DNA of 15,880 nucleotides from an uncultured Bacteroides sp. (GTDB lineage Bacteria > Bacteroidota > Bacteroidia > Bacteroidales > Bacteroidaceae). The DNA lies in NCBI RefSeq assembly GCF_949298305.1, contig NZ_CASFWU010000072.1:1-15880 (forward strand). The letters are read 5' to 3'. Positions 5,817 to 13,795 of this stretch are shown piece by piece. A program made the position numbers and the translations under genes. Within the stretch, counting starts at the first letter, position 1. Each line of letters begins with the position of its first letter. The notes beneath the pieces are model-generated. The model ran no database searches and was not told the origin of the DNA. It saw only the letters and a program-made list of their open reading frames with translations.

Positions 5817-6356
5817 ATGATACTGAACGAAAGAGACTTGCGCCATGAGCACGCATTGGCCGTGGCCCGACAGATGATGACCGCCGCCCGCACGGCTCCC
5901 AAAGGCAAGGGGATTGACGTGGTGGAGATAGCCCTGGTGACCGACAGCGACCTGCCGATACTGGCAGAGCGGATGCGGCAGATTGCGGACGAAACCGGCA
6001 TGAAGTTCTTCCTGCGCGATGCCGACAACATCCTGCAGGCCGAGTGTGTAATTATAATAGGTACGCGCGAGCAGGCACAGGGCCTGAACTGCGGCCACTG
6101 CGGCTTCGCCACCTGCGCCGGACGGACCGAGGGCGTGCCCTGCGCGCTGAACACGGTGGACGTGGGCATTGCCGTGGGGTCGGCCTGCGCCACCGCCGCC
6201 GACCTGCGGGTAGACACGCGCGTGATGTTCTCCGCCGGCCTGGCCGCCCAGCAGCTGGGATGGCTGAAGGACTGCCGCAGCGTGCTGGCCATCCCCGTAA
6301 GCGCCTCCTCCAAGAACCCCTTCTTCGACCGCAAGCCTAAAGAAACCCAGCCATGA
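5817..6356 (+). CDS. DUF2148 ferredoxin-domain-like protein
   Basis: A 179-residue protein matching the DUF2148 family (annotated as ferredoxin-domain proteins). The family signature is a cysteine cluster: Cys92, Cys95, Cys100 and Cys109 in the pattern C-x2-C-x4-C-x8-C (around NCGHCGFATC), which could hold an Fe-S cluster. Further cysteines are at 124 and 153. There is no signal peptide, so it is cytoplasmic. ATG 5817 is the first usable start; an ATG 8 nt upstream runs into a stop at once. Its stop overlaps the aguA start by 4 bp (ATGA), pointing to translational coupling. The biochemical role is unknown; a redox partner or sensor is only a guess. Confidence 0.85.
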   Translation: MILNERDLRHEHALAVARQMMTAARTAPKGKGIDVVEIALVTDSDLPILAERMRQIADETGMKFFLRDADNILQAECVIIIGTREQAQGLNCGHCGFATCAGRTEGVPCALNTVDVGIAVGSACATAADLRVDTRVMFSAGLAAQQLGWLKDCRSVLAIPVSASSKNPFFDRKPKETQP

Positions 6357-7378
6357 CACAGCCCCTGCTACCCGCCGAATGGGCGCCGCAAAGCGGCGTA
6401 CAGCTCACCTGGCCCCATGCCGGAACAGACTGGGCCTACATGCTCGACGAAGTGCAGGCGTGCTTCCTGCGCATAGCCCGCGAGATTGCCGCCCGCCAGC
6501 GGCTGCTGATTGCCGCACCCGACCCCGACGACGTGAAGCGGCAGATAGCCGACACCGTCCGCATGGACAACGTGCGGCTGGTGCAGTGCCCCACCAACGA
6601 CACTTGGGCGCGCGACCACGGCGCCATCACCCTGCTCTGCGACGGACAGCCGCGGCTGCTCGACTTCAAGTTCAACGGCTGGGGCCTGAAGTTTGCCGCG
6701 GACAAGGACAACCTCATCACCCGCCGCCTCGTGGAGGCCGGCGCCCTGCACGGCGCCTACGAGAACCGCCTGGGCTTCGTCCTCGAAGGCGGTTCCATCG
6801 AAAGCGACGGTTGCGGCACACTGCTCACCACCTCCGAGTGCCTGCTCTCGCCCAACCGCAACGGGCAGATGACGCAGACCGAGATTGACGCCTACCTGCG
6901 CCGCACCTTCGGCGTGCGGCAGGTGCTCTGGCTGGACCACGGCTACCTGGCGGGCGACGACACGGACAGCCACATCGACACCCTGGCCCGCCTCTGCCCG
7001 CAGGACACCATTGCCTACGTGAAGTGTACCGACCCGCAGGACGAGCACTACGAAGCCCTCGGCCGGATGGAGGCACAGCTGCGCACCTTCCGCACCCCCG
7101 GCGGCATGCCCTACCGCCTGCTGGCCCTGCCCATGGCCGACGCCGTGGTGGAGGACGGCGAGCGCCTGCCGGCCACCTACGCCAACTTCCTCGTGCTGAA
7201 CACGGCCGTGCTCTACCCCACCTACAACCAGCCGGACAACGACCGCCGCGCCGCCGAGGTGCTGGCACAGGCCTTCCCCGGCCGCGAGGTCGTGGGCCTG
7301 GACTGCCGCGCCCTCATCCGCCAGCACGGGTCGCTGCACTGCGTCACCATGCAATACCCCGAAGAAGTAATAGTTTAA
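6353..7378 (+). CDS. aguA: Agmatine deiminase
   Basis: A 341-residue enzyme of the agmatine/peptidylarginine deiminase family. It hydrolyses agmatine to N-carbamoylputrescine and ammonia in the cytoplasm. Family motifs are all present: WARDHG (85-90, Asp88), LEGGSIESDG (144-153), the DDTDSHIDT motif (202-210, His207) and HGSLHC with catalytic Cys330. Length is within the family norm. Its ATG overlaps the DUF2148 stop (ATGA at 6353-6356), and aguB follows after 23 bp. It is the first of two steps to putrescine; arginine decarboxylase, which makes the substrate, is not in this window. Confidence 0.95.
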   Translation: MTQPLLPAEWAPQSGVQLTWPHAGTDWAYMLDEVQACFLRIAREIAARQRLLIAAPDPDDVKRQIADTVRMDNVRLVQCPTNDTWARDHGAITLLCDGQPRLLDFKFNGWGLKFAADKDNLITRRLVEAGALHGAYENRLGFVLEGGSIESDGCGTLLTTSECLLSPNRNGQMTQTEIDAYLRRTFGVRQVLWLDHGYLAGDDTDSHIDTLARLCPQDTIAYVKCTDPQDEHYEALGRMEAQLRTFRTPGGMPYRLLALPMADAVVEDGERLPATYANFLVLNTAVLYPTYNQPDNDRRAAEVLAQAFPGREVVGLDCRALIRQHGSLHCVTMQYPEEVIV

Positions 7379-7401
7379 TATATCTGTTTAAAGCAAAGAT
7401 T

Positions 7402-8286
7402 ATGAGAAAGATAAAGATAGGCATCGTACAGCAGGCCAACACCGCCGACCTGCGCACCAACCTGATGAACCTGGCCAAGAGCATCGAAGCCTGCGCCGCA
7501 CACGGCGCGCAGCTCGTCGTCCTTCAGGAACTGCACAACTCGCTCTACTTCTGCCAGACGGAGGACACGCAGCTGTTCGACCTGGCCGAGCCGATACCCG
7601 GCCCCTCCACGGGCTTCTACTCCGAACTGGCCGCCGCCAACCGCATCGTGCTCGTCACGTCGCTCTTCGAGAAGCGCGCGCCGGGGCTCTACCACAACAC
7701 GGCCGTCGTCTTCGACCGCGACGGGAGCATGGCCGGCAAGTACCGCAAGATGCACATCCCCGACGACCCCGCCTACTACGAGAAGTTCTACTTCACCCCC
7801 GGCGACCTGGGCTTCGAACCCATACAGACCTCGCTGGGCCGCCTCGGCGTGCTGGTCTGCTGGGACCAGTGGTATCCCGAAGCCGCCCGCCTCATGGCGC
7901 TGAAGGGCGCCGAGCTGCTCATCTACCCCACCGCCATCGGCTGGGAAAGCACCGACACGGACGACGAGAAGGCCCGCCAGCTGGGCGCGTGGGTCATCTC
8001 GCAGCGCGGAAACGCCGTGGCCAACGGCCTGCCCGTCGTGGCCGTGAACCGCGTGGGCCACGAGCCCGACCCCTCGGGACAGACCAACGGCATCCTCTTC
8101 TGGGGCAACAGCTTCGTGGCCGGGCCGCAGGGCGAACTGCTGGCGCAGGCCGCCAACGACCGCCCGGAGAACCTCGTGGTGGAAGTGGACCTGGAGCGCT
8201 CCGAGCAGGTGCGCCGCTGGTGGCCCTTCCTGCGCGACCGCCGCATCGACGCCTACGAGGGCCTGGTGAAACGCTACCTGGACTGA
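7402..8286 (+). CDS. aguB: N-carbamoylputrescine amidase
   Basis: A 294-residue carbon-nitrogen hydrolase (nitrilase superfamily). It hydrolyses N-carbamoylputrescine to putrescine, CO2 and ammonia. The Glu-Lys-Cys triad is visible as Glu43 (VLQELHN), Lys116 (YRKMHIPDD) and Cys153 (VCWDQWYPE). The long WESTD...GNSFV region matches the AguB subgroup. ATG 7402 opens the conserved MRKIKIGIVQQ; the open frame extends further upstream, but only inside aguA in another frame. It lies 23 bp after aguA in the same operon and completes the agmatine-to-putrescine route. Confidence 0.95.
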   Translation: MRKIKIGIVQQANTADLRTNLMNLAKSIEACAAHGAQLVVLQELHNSLYFCQTEDTQLFDLAEPIPGPSTGFYSELAAANRIVLVTSLFEKRAPGLYHNTAVVFDRDGSMAGKYRKMHIPDDPAYYEKFYFTPGDLGFEPIQTSLGRLGVLVCWDQWYPEAARLMALKGAELLIYPTAIGWESTDTDDEKARQLGAWVISQRGNAVANGLPVVAVNRVGHEPDPSGQTNGILFWGNSFVAGPQGELLAQAANDRPENLVVEVDLERSEQVRRWWPFLRDRRIDAYEGLVKRYLD

Positions 8287-8336
8287 CGCGCGCCCAAACC
8301 GCGCCCCGACATACCTAACGACCAACCGCTGAAGAT

Positions 8337-8783
8337 ATGAACGACACCGACATTCCCACCGGCTACATCGGCTGCATGGCCGACGACGCCACCTGCCCGC
8401 AGGCAGCCCGCTGCCTGCGCGCCCTGGCCTACCGCCTGCGCGCAAGGCAACCGGAGCAGCCCGACTGGCTGACCATCATCAATCCGGCCAACACCGCGAG
8501 CCGCTACGCCACGCCGCAGTGCGCCCACTTCCGTCCGGCCACCCCCGTCCGTTACGCCAAGGGGATGCAGCACCTGTTCGACAACGTCCCCCTGGCCCAG
8601 GCAGGCGGCCTGCGCCGGGACGTCGGACACTGCTTCACCTCGCGCCGCATGTACTACCGCTACCGGACGGGCGAATACCTGCTGCCGCCCCGCATGCAGG
8701 AGGACATCGCGCGGATATTCCGCCGTCACGGCATCGCCGACGGCCCCTGCTTCGACAGCTACGTAGAGTCCTACGCCTGGTAG
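8337..8783 (+). CDS. DUF6078-like small cysteine-containing protein
   Basis: A 148-residue protein that I recognise, with moderate confidence, as a Bacteroides-restricted hypothetical family (DUF6078). Cys13, Cys20 and Cys26 (CMADDATCPQAARC) plus Cys62 could form a metal site. The C-terminal part has the family look: MYYRYRTGEYLLPPRMQ followed by FDSYVESYAW at the very end. There is no signal peptide or membrane segment. It starts 50 bp after aguB on the same strand with no clear promoter between, so it may be cotranscribed. Whether it has anything to do with polyamines is unknown. Confidence 0.75.
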   Translation: MNDTDIPTGYIGCMADDATCPQAARCLRALAYRLRARQPEQPDWLTIINPANTASRYATPQCAHFRPATPVRYAKGMQHLFDNVPLAQAGGLRRDVGHCFTSRRMYYRYRTGEYLLPPRMQEDIARIFRRHGIADGPCFDSYVESYAW

Positions 8784-8795
8784 GCCCTCTCCCGC

Positions 8796-8809
8796 CCGGC
8801 CCGAGCCGG
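8796..8809. terminator. Short hairpin after the DUF6078-like gene
   Basis: CCGGC (8796-8800) pairs with GCCGG (8805-8809) around a 4-nt loop, 13 nt past the stop. There is no T-tract, so this is only a possible end-of-transcript structure. Confidence 0.3.
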
Positions 8810-8838
8810 TGTGCCACGGAACCTCCCTTGCCGGGACG

Positions 8839-8854
8839 CGGCGGGTGGCCGCCG
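8839..8854 (-). terminator. Short hairpin immediately after gtrA
   Basis: CGGCGG (8839-8844) and CCGCCG (8849-8854) pair around a 4-nt loop directly downstream of the GtrA stop on the minus strand. No T-tract follows, so terminator function is uncertain. Confidence 0.35.
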
Positions 8855-9235
8855 TCAGCGGAAGGTGACTTTCTTGTTCATCAGGAAATTGACCGCGCCG
8901 TAGACGAAGAGGCCGAGGAACTGGGCCAGGTACTCGTTGCAGCCCAACAGTTCGACCAGCGCGATGAGGAAGAGGAACTGGGCCCCGTAGGCCAGTCCGA
9001 AGGCAATGAGAAAGAGCAGCATCTGCCGCCAGATGCTGCTCTTCTTGTCTGTGGGGAATATCCAGTACTTGCACCACAGGAAGTTGTTGGTCTGCGCAAG
9101 TACGTAGGCGGCGACGTTGGAGGCCAGGTAGTGGATGCCCAGCACGCCCATCGCCAGCCCGATGGTGGCGGCAGTTATCAGCGCGTTGAGCGTGCCGATG
9201 ACCACGAAACGGAAGATGCGCGTCGTCTCCTTCAC
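8855..9235 (-). CDS. GtrA-like four-helix membrane protein
   Basis: A 126-residue inner-membrane protein with four predicted helices at about 9-29, 34-52, 70-95 and 101-118. It has the family hallmark of an N-F near helix ends followed by basic and aromatic residues (TNNFLWCKYWIF and NFLMNKKVTFR). The GtrA family is linked to flipping of polyprenyl-phosphate-linked sugars for surface polysaccharides. The start lies 17 bp after the aspS stop, so it is probably the second gene of that operon. No glycosyltransferase is next to it, so its substrate is unknown. Confidence 0.85.
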   Translation of the reverse strand: MKETTRIFRFVVIGTLNALITAATIGLAMGVLGIHYLASNVAAYVLAQTNNFLWCKYWIFPTDKKSSIWRQMLLFLIAFGLAYGAQFLFLIALVELLGCNEYLAQFLGLFVYGAVNFLMNKKVTFR

Positions 9236-9252
9236 TGCCGCCTGCCGTTAGC

Positions 9253-11010
9253 TTACTCCTTGATGTCTACCACGAGGTTCAGCTCGTCCAGCTGCTTCTG
9301 GTCGAGGTAGCCGGGGGCGTCGAGCATGACGTCGCGTCCGCTGTTGTTCTTGGGGAAGGCGATGCAGTCGCGGATGCTGTCCAGCCCGGCGAAGATGCTC
9401 ACCCAGCGGTCCAGACCGTAGGCCAGGCCTCCGTGAGGGGGCGCGCCGTACTTGAAGGCGTTCATCAGGAAGCCGAACTGCTCCTGTGCCTTCTCGGGCG
9501 TGAAGCCCAGTATCTCGAACATCTTGGCCTGCAGCTGCGCGTCGTGGATACGGATGGAGCCGCCTCCCACCTCGATGCCGTTGCACACCATGTCGTAGGC
9601 GTCGGCGCGGACGGCTGCCGGGTCGGTGTCCAGCAGGGGGATGTCCTCGTCCTTCGGGTGGGTGAACGGATGGTGCATGGCCATCAGACGGCCTTCCTCG
9701 TCGCTCCACTCGAACATGGGGAAGTCTACCACCCACAGGAGGGCGAACTTGTTCTTGTCGCGCAGGCCCAGCTGGTTGCCCATCTCGAGGCGGAGTTCGC
9801 AGAGCTGCTTGCGGGTCTTCATGGCGTCGTCGCCGCTGAGGATGAGGATGAGGTCGCCGGGCTTGGCACCGAAGGCGGCCTTCATCTGCTGCAGCACCTC
9901 CTGCGTGTAGAACTTGTCGACGCTGGACTTCACCGTTCCGTCGGCCTCGATGCGGGCGTAGACCATGCCCTTGGCGCCAATCTGCGGGCGCTTCACGAAG
10001 TCGGTCAGGGCGTCGAGCTGCTTGCGCGTATAGTGGGCCGCACCCTCGGCGCAGATGCCGCCGATGTAGGCTGCGTTGTCGAATACGGAGAAGCCGTGTC
10101 CCTTCAGGATGTCCATCAGCTCGACGAACTTCATGCCGAAGCGCAGGTCGGGCTTGTCGCTGCCGTAGTACTTCATGGCGTCGGCCCAGGGCATGCGCTG
10201 GAAGGGCTCGGTCAGCTCCACGCCGCGCAGCTCCTTGAAGAGGTACTTGGCCATTCCCTCGAAGAGCTCGATGACGTCGTCCTGCTGCACGAAGGACATC
10301 TCGCAGTCAATCTGCGTGAACTCCGGCTGGCGGTCGGCGCGCAGGTCTTCGTCGCGGAAACACTTGGCAATCTGGAAGTAGCGGTCGAATCCCGACACCA
10401 TGAGCAGCTGCTTCAGCGTCTGGGGGCTCTGCGGCAGGGCGTAGAACTGGCCGGGGTTCATGCGCGAGGGCACCACGAAGTCGCGGGCACCTTCGGGCGT
10501 GGAGCCGATGAGCAGCGGGGTCTCCACTTCGATGAAGCCTTTGCTGTCCAAGTACTTGCGCACCTCGATGGTCATTTTGTGGCGCAGTTCCAGGTTCTTG
10601 CGCACAGCCGTGCGGCGCAGGTCCAGGTAGCGGTACTTCATGCGGATGTCGTCGCCGCCGTCGGTATTGTCCTCGATGGTGAAGGGGGGCGTCATGGCCG
10701 CGTTCAGCACGTTCAGCTCCGATACGATGATTTCAATGTCGCCCGTGGGGATGTTGGCGTTCTTGCTGAAGCGTTCGTTCACCGTTCCGGTCACCTGGAT
10801 GACGTATTCGCGTCCCAGGCGGTTGGCCTGCTCGCACAGGGCGGCATCCACTTCCTCGTTGAAAACTAACTGGGTAATGCCGTAGCGGTCGCGGAGGTCG
10901 ATGAAGGTCATGCCTCCCATCTTACGGCTGCGCTGCACCCATCCGGCCAGCGTCACTTGTTTGTTGGTGTCGGAGATACGCAGTTCTCCGCAGGTGTGTG
11001 TCCTATACAT
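9253..11010 (-). CDS. aspS: Aspartyl-tRNA synthetase
   Basis: A 585-residue class II synthetase that charges tRNA-Asp in the cytoplasm. The N-terminal anticodon-binding OB domain (about 1-100) contains LAGWVQRSRKMGGMTFIDLRD. Motif 1 is around 159-168 (FIEVETPLL). Motif 2 is YFQIAKCFRDEDLRADRQPE with FTQID (211-235). Motif 3 is GLAYGLDRW near the C-terminus. The insertion domain between motifs 2 and 3 is typical of bacterial AspRS. The frame is open 32 codons upstream, but MYRTHTCGELRISD is the conserved start, and the -7 element lies inside that extension. GtrA follows after 17 bp. Confidence 0.97.
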   Translation of the reverse strand: MYRTHTCGELRISDTNKQVTLAGWVQRSRKMGGMTFIDLRDRYGITQLVFNEEVDAALCEQANRLGREYVIQVTGTVNERFSKNANIPTGDIEIIVSELNVLNAAMTPPFTIEDNTDGGDDIRMKYRYLDLRRTAVRKNLELRHKMTIEVRKYLDSKGFIEVETPLLIGSTPEGARDFVVPSRMNPGQFYALPQSPQTLKQLLMVSGFDRYFQIAKCFRDEDLRADRQPEFTQIDCEMSFVQQDDVIELFEGMAKYLFKELRGVELTEPFQRMPWADAMKYYGSDKPDLRFGMKFVELMDILKGHGFSVFDNAAYIGGICAEGAAHYTRKQLDALTDFVKRPQIGAKGMVYARIEADGTVKSSVDKFYTQEVLQQMKAAFGAKPGDLILILSGDDAMKTRKQLCELRLEMGNQLGLRDKNKFALLWVVDFPMFEWSDEEGRLMAMHHPFTHPKDEDIPLLDTDPAAVRADAYDMVCNGIEVGGGSIRIHDAQLQAKMFEILGFTPEKAQEQFGFLMNAFKYGAPPHGGLAYGLDRWVSIFAGLDSIRDCIAFPKNNSGRDVMLDAPGYLDQKQLDELNLVVDIKE

Positions 11011-11088
11011 ATCTTTATATATGAATATATGGTTTAACCAGTTCTGCCCATGCGGCCAGGCCGTGGCCCCGCCTGCATGAAAATCGCA

Positions 11089-11119
11089 CAAAATTACGGA
11101 AAACAATTAAGTCCCGCAA
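11089..11119 (-). promoter_or_regulatory. Bacteroidetes-type promoter of aspS
   Basis: On the minus strand, TTG (11119-11117), 20 bp, then TAATTTTG (11096-11089). The start site would be near 11082, giving a leader of about 72 nt that contains a small GGCCA/TGGCC hairpin (about 11055-11069). Confidence 0.7.
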
Positions 11120-11201
11120 GCATCCTGGGAAACAATTGACTACAAGTGGCCGGCAACAGACAGCCTTCACCTGTCACCCATATCCGATGGTTCATAATGC
11201 C

Positions 11202-12248
11202 TTACTTTCCTGTCAGCCTCTTGAACCGTTCCCTGCCTTTATCCAGAATCTCCCTGTTCTTGTGCGAGAAGTCTTCCACAATGTTCTCATTCAATTGTTT
11301 CAGGCCGTTAATGTAATCCTGTGCCCGTTGCAGTACGTTGGCCGTATCCTTTTCGGCATCCTTTGGTACAATGACCTGCAATCCTCTCTGCACGATTTTC
11401 ACATCGATGTTTTCGTCCATCATAATGGGGTCGCCGTCAAAGTGTGCCACCCCGGGCTTGGAGCGGTGGATGCTAAGCGTGCGGCAACGGAAAGTCTTGA
11501 TACGGCTGTTCTGGTCTATTGTCTTGTTAAAGAGTTGAAAAGCGAGCGCAGGTACGTCAAGTACAGTAAATGGTTCCAGTATGGTGACGTCCAGCAGGCC
11601 GTCGTTCAGAGCCGCCTTCGGAGTAATGTAGGCGTTATTTCCATACTGCGAAGCATTGCCACAAGCAATCAGAAAGGCTTTGTATCGGGTCGATACATTC
11701 CCATCCATTATCAACTCGTAGACCTCAGGACGATATTTCAGACTCTCGCGTAACGTCTGTTCCAGGTAAGTAAGCGGCCCACGCTTGCCGGCCTGTGAGA
11801 ACTTAAGGCTGACAAATGCGTCGAAACCGACCCCACAAGTACAGAAAAACGGCACATTGTTTATCTTCCCATAATCAATAACATCGACCCGCCCTTCGTT
11901 GATAATGTCTATCGCCCTTTTCACCTCAAGCGGAATCTGCAGATGGCGTGCAAGGCCGTTGCCCGAACCGCAGGGAATGATACCCAATGCGGTGCGCGTA
12001 TGCACCAACGAGCGGGCAATCTCATTGACAGTACCATCACCACCGACAGCCACTACGGCAAAGACACCTTCTGCCGCTTGCTGACGGGCTATTTCCACGG
12101 CATGTCCCGCATATTGGGTATAAATTACTACCGGCTCATAAATACTCTTGTCCAACCTTTCGTTCACCCACTTCAAGATTTGCTCTTTGCTCTGCGTCCC
12201 CGATATGGGGTTGATGACAAATGCTATTTTTGCTCTCTCTTCGTTCAT
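11202..12248 (-). CDS. Diacylglycerol/sphingosine kinase family lipid kinase
   Basis: A 348-residue soluble kinase of the DAGK catalytic family. The nucleotide-binding motifs are FVINPISGTQSK (10-21), the VAVGGDGTVNEIARS motif (67-80) and IPCGSGNGLARHL (91-103). A C-terminal extension of about 50 residues is charged and helical (from VPKDAEKD to RFKRLTGK). The family phosphorylates diacylglycerol, sphingosine or ceramide on membranes. Its position, divergent from serine palmitoyltransferase over a shared 200-bp region, makes a sphingoid base or ceramide a plausible substrate, but the sequence alone cannot decide this. Base composition is lower in GC than aspS next to it. Confidence 0.9.
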   Translation of the reverse strand: MNEERAKIAFVINPISGTQSKEQILKWVNERLDKSIYEPVVIYTQYAGHAVEIARQQAAEGVFAVVAVGGDGTVNEIARSLVHTRTALGIIPCGSGNGLARHLQIPLEVKRAIDIINEGRVDVIDYGKINNVPFFCTCGVGFDAFVSLKFSQAGKRGPLTYLEQTLRESLKYRPEVYELIMDGNVSTRYKAFLIACGNASQYGNNAYITPKAALNDGLLDVTILEPFTVLDVPALAFQLFNKTIDQNSRIKTFRCRTLSIHRSKPGVAHFDGDPIMMDENIDVKIVQRGLQVIVPKDAEKDTANVLQRAQDYINGLKQLNENIVEDFSHKNREILDKGRERFKRLTGK

Positions 12249-12280
12249 GCGAGGTCTGTTCTATGCAATTTTTAAGTAGG

Positions 12281-12288
12281 CAAATGTA
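12281..12288 (-). promoter_or_regulatory. Candidate -7 element for the lipid kinase gene
   Basis: TACATTTG on the minus strand matches TAnnTTTG and lies 33 nt before the start codon. The -33 position at 20-bp spacing reads CTG and not TTG, so support is partial. Confidence 0.5.
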
Positions 12289-12383
12289 ATATAAATCCCC
12301 GGAAACAGCAGCATAAAGCAGGTTTTAATGATGCCGGAAAGAGATTTTTTGTCCGAGATGACACAGTCAATCACATATTTTGC

Positions 12384-12391
12384 TATCTTTG
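12384..12391 (+). promoter_or_regulatory. Candidate -7 element for serine palmitoyltransferase
   Basis: TATCTTTG matches TAnnTTTG and would give a start near 12398 and a leader of about 50 nt. No good TTG or TTTG is found at the expected -33 distance, so the promoter may be weak or activator-dependent. Confidence 0.5.
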
Positions 12392-12448
12392 CCCCCTGTT
12401 TTTAGCCAGACTATCTATTAGTGTTAAATATTATATAACAGACATTTC

Positions 12449-13636
12449 ATGGGTTTATTAAAAGACAAATTTGCGAAATACGACTTGCCGCAACAATATA
12501 TGGCACAAGGCGTATACCCTTATTTCCGCACAATCGACAGCCATCAGGACACAGAGGTGATGATGGATGGTAAAAAGGTTCTGATGTTCGGGTCAAACGC
12601 TTATATGGGTCTTACATACGACCAGCGCATCATTGATGCGTCGAAAGCAGCCACAGACAAATATGGCACGGGATGTGCCGGCTCTCGTTTCCTTAACGGA
12701 ACACTTGACATCCACGTGGAATTGGAAAAAGAACTGGCCGAGTTCGTGGGCAAGGATGAAGCACTCTGCTTCTCCACTGGCTTCACCGTGAACGAAGGCA
12801 TCATCCCGGCCGTAGTGGGACGCGGAGACTATATCATCTGTGATGACCGTGACCACGCCTCCATCGTGGACGGACGTCGCCTCTCCTTTGCCACCCAGCT
12901 GAAATACAAGCATAACGACATGGAAGACCTGGAAAAGGAACTCCAGAAGTGCGAACCTGATGCCGTAAAACTGATTGTGGTGGACGGTGTATTCTCTATG
13001 GAAGGCGACTTGGCCAACCTGCCCGAGATTGTCCGCCTGAAAAAGAAGTACAACGCCAGCATCTATGTAGATGAAGCTCACGGACTGGGCGTATTCGGTC
13101 GTCAGGGACGTGGCGTCTGTGACCATTTTGGCGTAACAGACGACGTAGATCTTATTATGGGTACATTCAGTAAGTCGTTGGCATCCATCGGCGGATTTAT
13201 TGCCGGTGATAAAGAAGTCATCAACTGGCTCCGTCACAATGCCCGTTCTTACATATTTCAGGCCAGCAGCACACCCGCCGCTACTGCAGCAGCCCGTGAA
13301 GCTCTTCACATCATACAGTCGGAACCCGAACGCATCGAACGCCTGTGGAAAATCACCAACTACGCCCTGAAGAAGTTCCGCGACGCAGGTTTTGAAATAG
13401 GCGATACGGAGTCACCCATCATCCCGCTCTATGTACGGGATACGGACAAGACGTTTATGGTGACCAAGATGGCTTTCGACGAAGGTATTTTCATCAACCC
13501 TGTCATACCGCCCGCCTGTGCCCCGCAGGACACATTGGTACGCGTAGCGCTGATGGCAACCCACACCCAAAAGCAGGTGGACTATGCCGTAGACAAACTG
13601 ACCAAGTGCTTCAAAGAGTTGGGCGTCATTAAATGA
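12449..13636 (+). CDS. spt: Serine palmitoyltransferase (alpha-oxoamine synthase)
   Basis: A 395-residue PLP enzyme of the alpha-oxoamine synthase family. It condenses L-serine with an acyl-CoA or acyl-ACP to 3-ketosphinganine, the first step of sphingolipid synthesis, in the cytoplasm. Visible are the PLP-stacking His136 (DRDHASIVDG), Asp208 and His211 (YVDEAHGLG), and the Schiff-base lysine Lys242 (GTFSKSLASIGG). There is no membrane anchor, as in other bacterial enzymes. Family relatives include 2-amino-3-ketobutyrate CoA ligase (Kbl) and AONS. The N-terminus (MGLLKDKFAKYDLPQQYMA) and divergent lipid kinase fit the Bacteroides sphingolipid locus, so I favour SPT. The start has no SD site, as usual in the phylum. 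Confidence 0.93.
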   Translation: MGLLKDKFAKYDLPQQYMAQGVYPYFRTIDSHQDTEVMMDGKKVLMFGSNAYMGLTYDQRIIDASKAATDKYGTGCAGSRFLNGTLDIHVELEKELAEFVGKDEALCFSTGFTVNEGIIPAVVGRGDYIICDDRDHASIVDGRRLSFATQLKYKHNDMEDLEKELQKCEPDAVKLIVVDGVFSMEGDLANLPEIVRLKKKYNASIYVDEAHGLGVFGRQGRGVCDHFGVTDDVDLIMGTFSKSLASIGGFIAGDKEVINWLRHNARSYIFQASSTPAATAAAREALHIIQSEPERIERLWKITNYALKKFRDAGFEIGDTESPIIPLYVRDTDKTFMVTKMAFDEGIFINPVIPPACAPQDTLVRVALMATHTQKQVDYAVDKLTKCFKELGVIK

Positions 13637-13639
13637 CAA

Positions 13640-13653
13640 CGGCTTGCTAGCCG
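13640..13653 (+). terminator. Small hairpin just after spt
   Basis: CGGCT (13640-13644) and AGCCG (13649-13653) pair around a 4-nt loop, 3 nt after the stop. There is no T-tract. The larger hairpin at 13689-13781 is the more likely terminator. Confidence 0.25.
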
Positions 13654-13688
13654 GAACAGGAGGAAGCCCCCTATATTCAGCTAAAGAT

Positions 13689-13781
13689 ATTGCCATCTTT
13701 CAGCATGGATTATACACACATTCGAGTAGGGATTCTTTTTTCTACTCGCATCTATGTAAATCCATGCGGAAGGATGGCAAT
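13689..13781. terminator. 93-nt near-continuous hairpin between convergent genes (possible bidirectional terminator)
   Basis: 23-bp arms at 13689-13711 and 13759-13781 are inverted repeats with one G-U wobble and one mismatch. Pairing continues inward through TACA (13713-13716) with TGTA (13755-13758), then CGAGTAG (13723-13729) with CTACTCG (13742-13748). The terminal loop holds a T-rich run. It lies midway between the 3' ends of spt and the LruC-type gene. A bidirectional terminator is the simplest reading. The long arms also resemble the ends of a small non-coding mobile element, though no clear target duplication flanks them. Confidence 0.65.
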
Positions 13782-13795
13782 CATTTTATAAGTGG

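Noticed and set aside
9433..10869. Long plus-strand open frame opposite aspS
   Set aside because: aspS on the minus strand has all class II motifs; the opposite frame is a compositional shadow.
10990..11106. N-terminal extension of AspS by 32 codons
   Set aside because: The -7 promoter element lies within it, the sequence is unlike AspS, and MYRTHTCGEL is the conserved start.
13689..13781. Invertible promoter (inverton)
   Set aside because: The spacer is only 47 bp with no promoter motif, it forms inner stems, and it lies at the 3' ends of both neighbouring genes.
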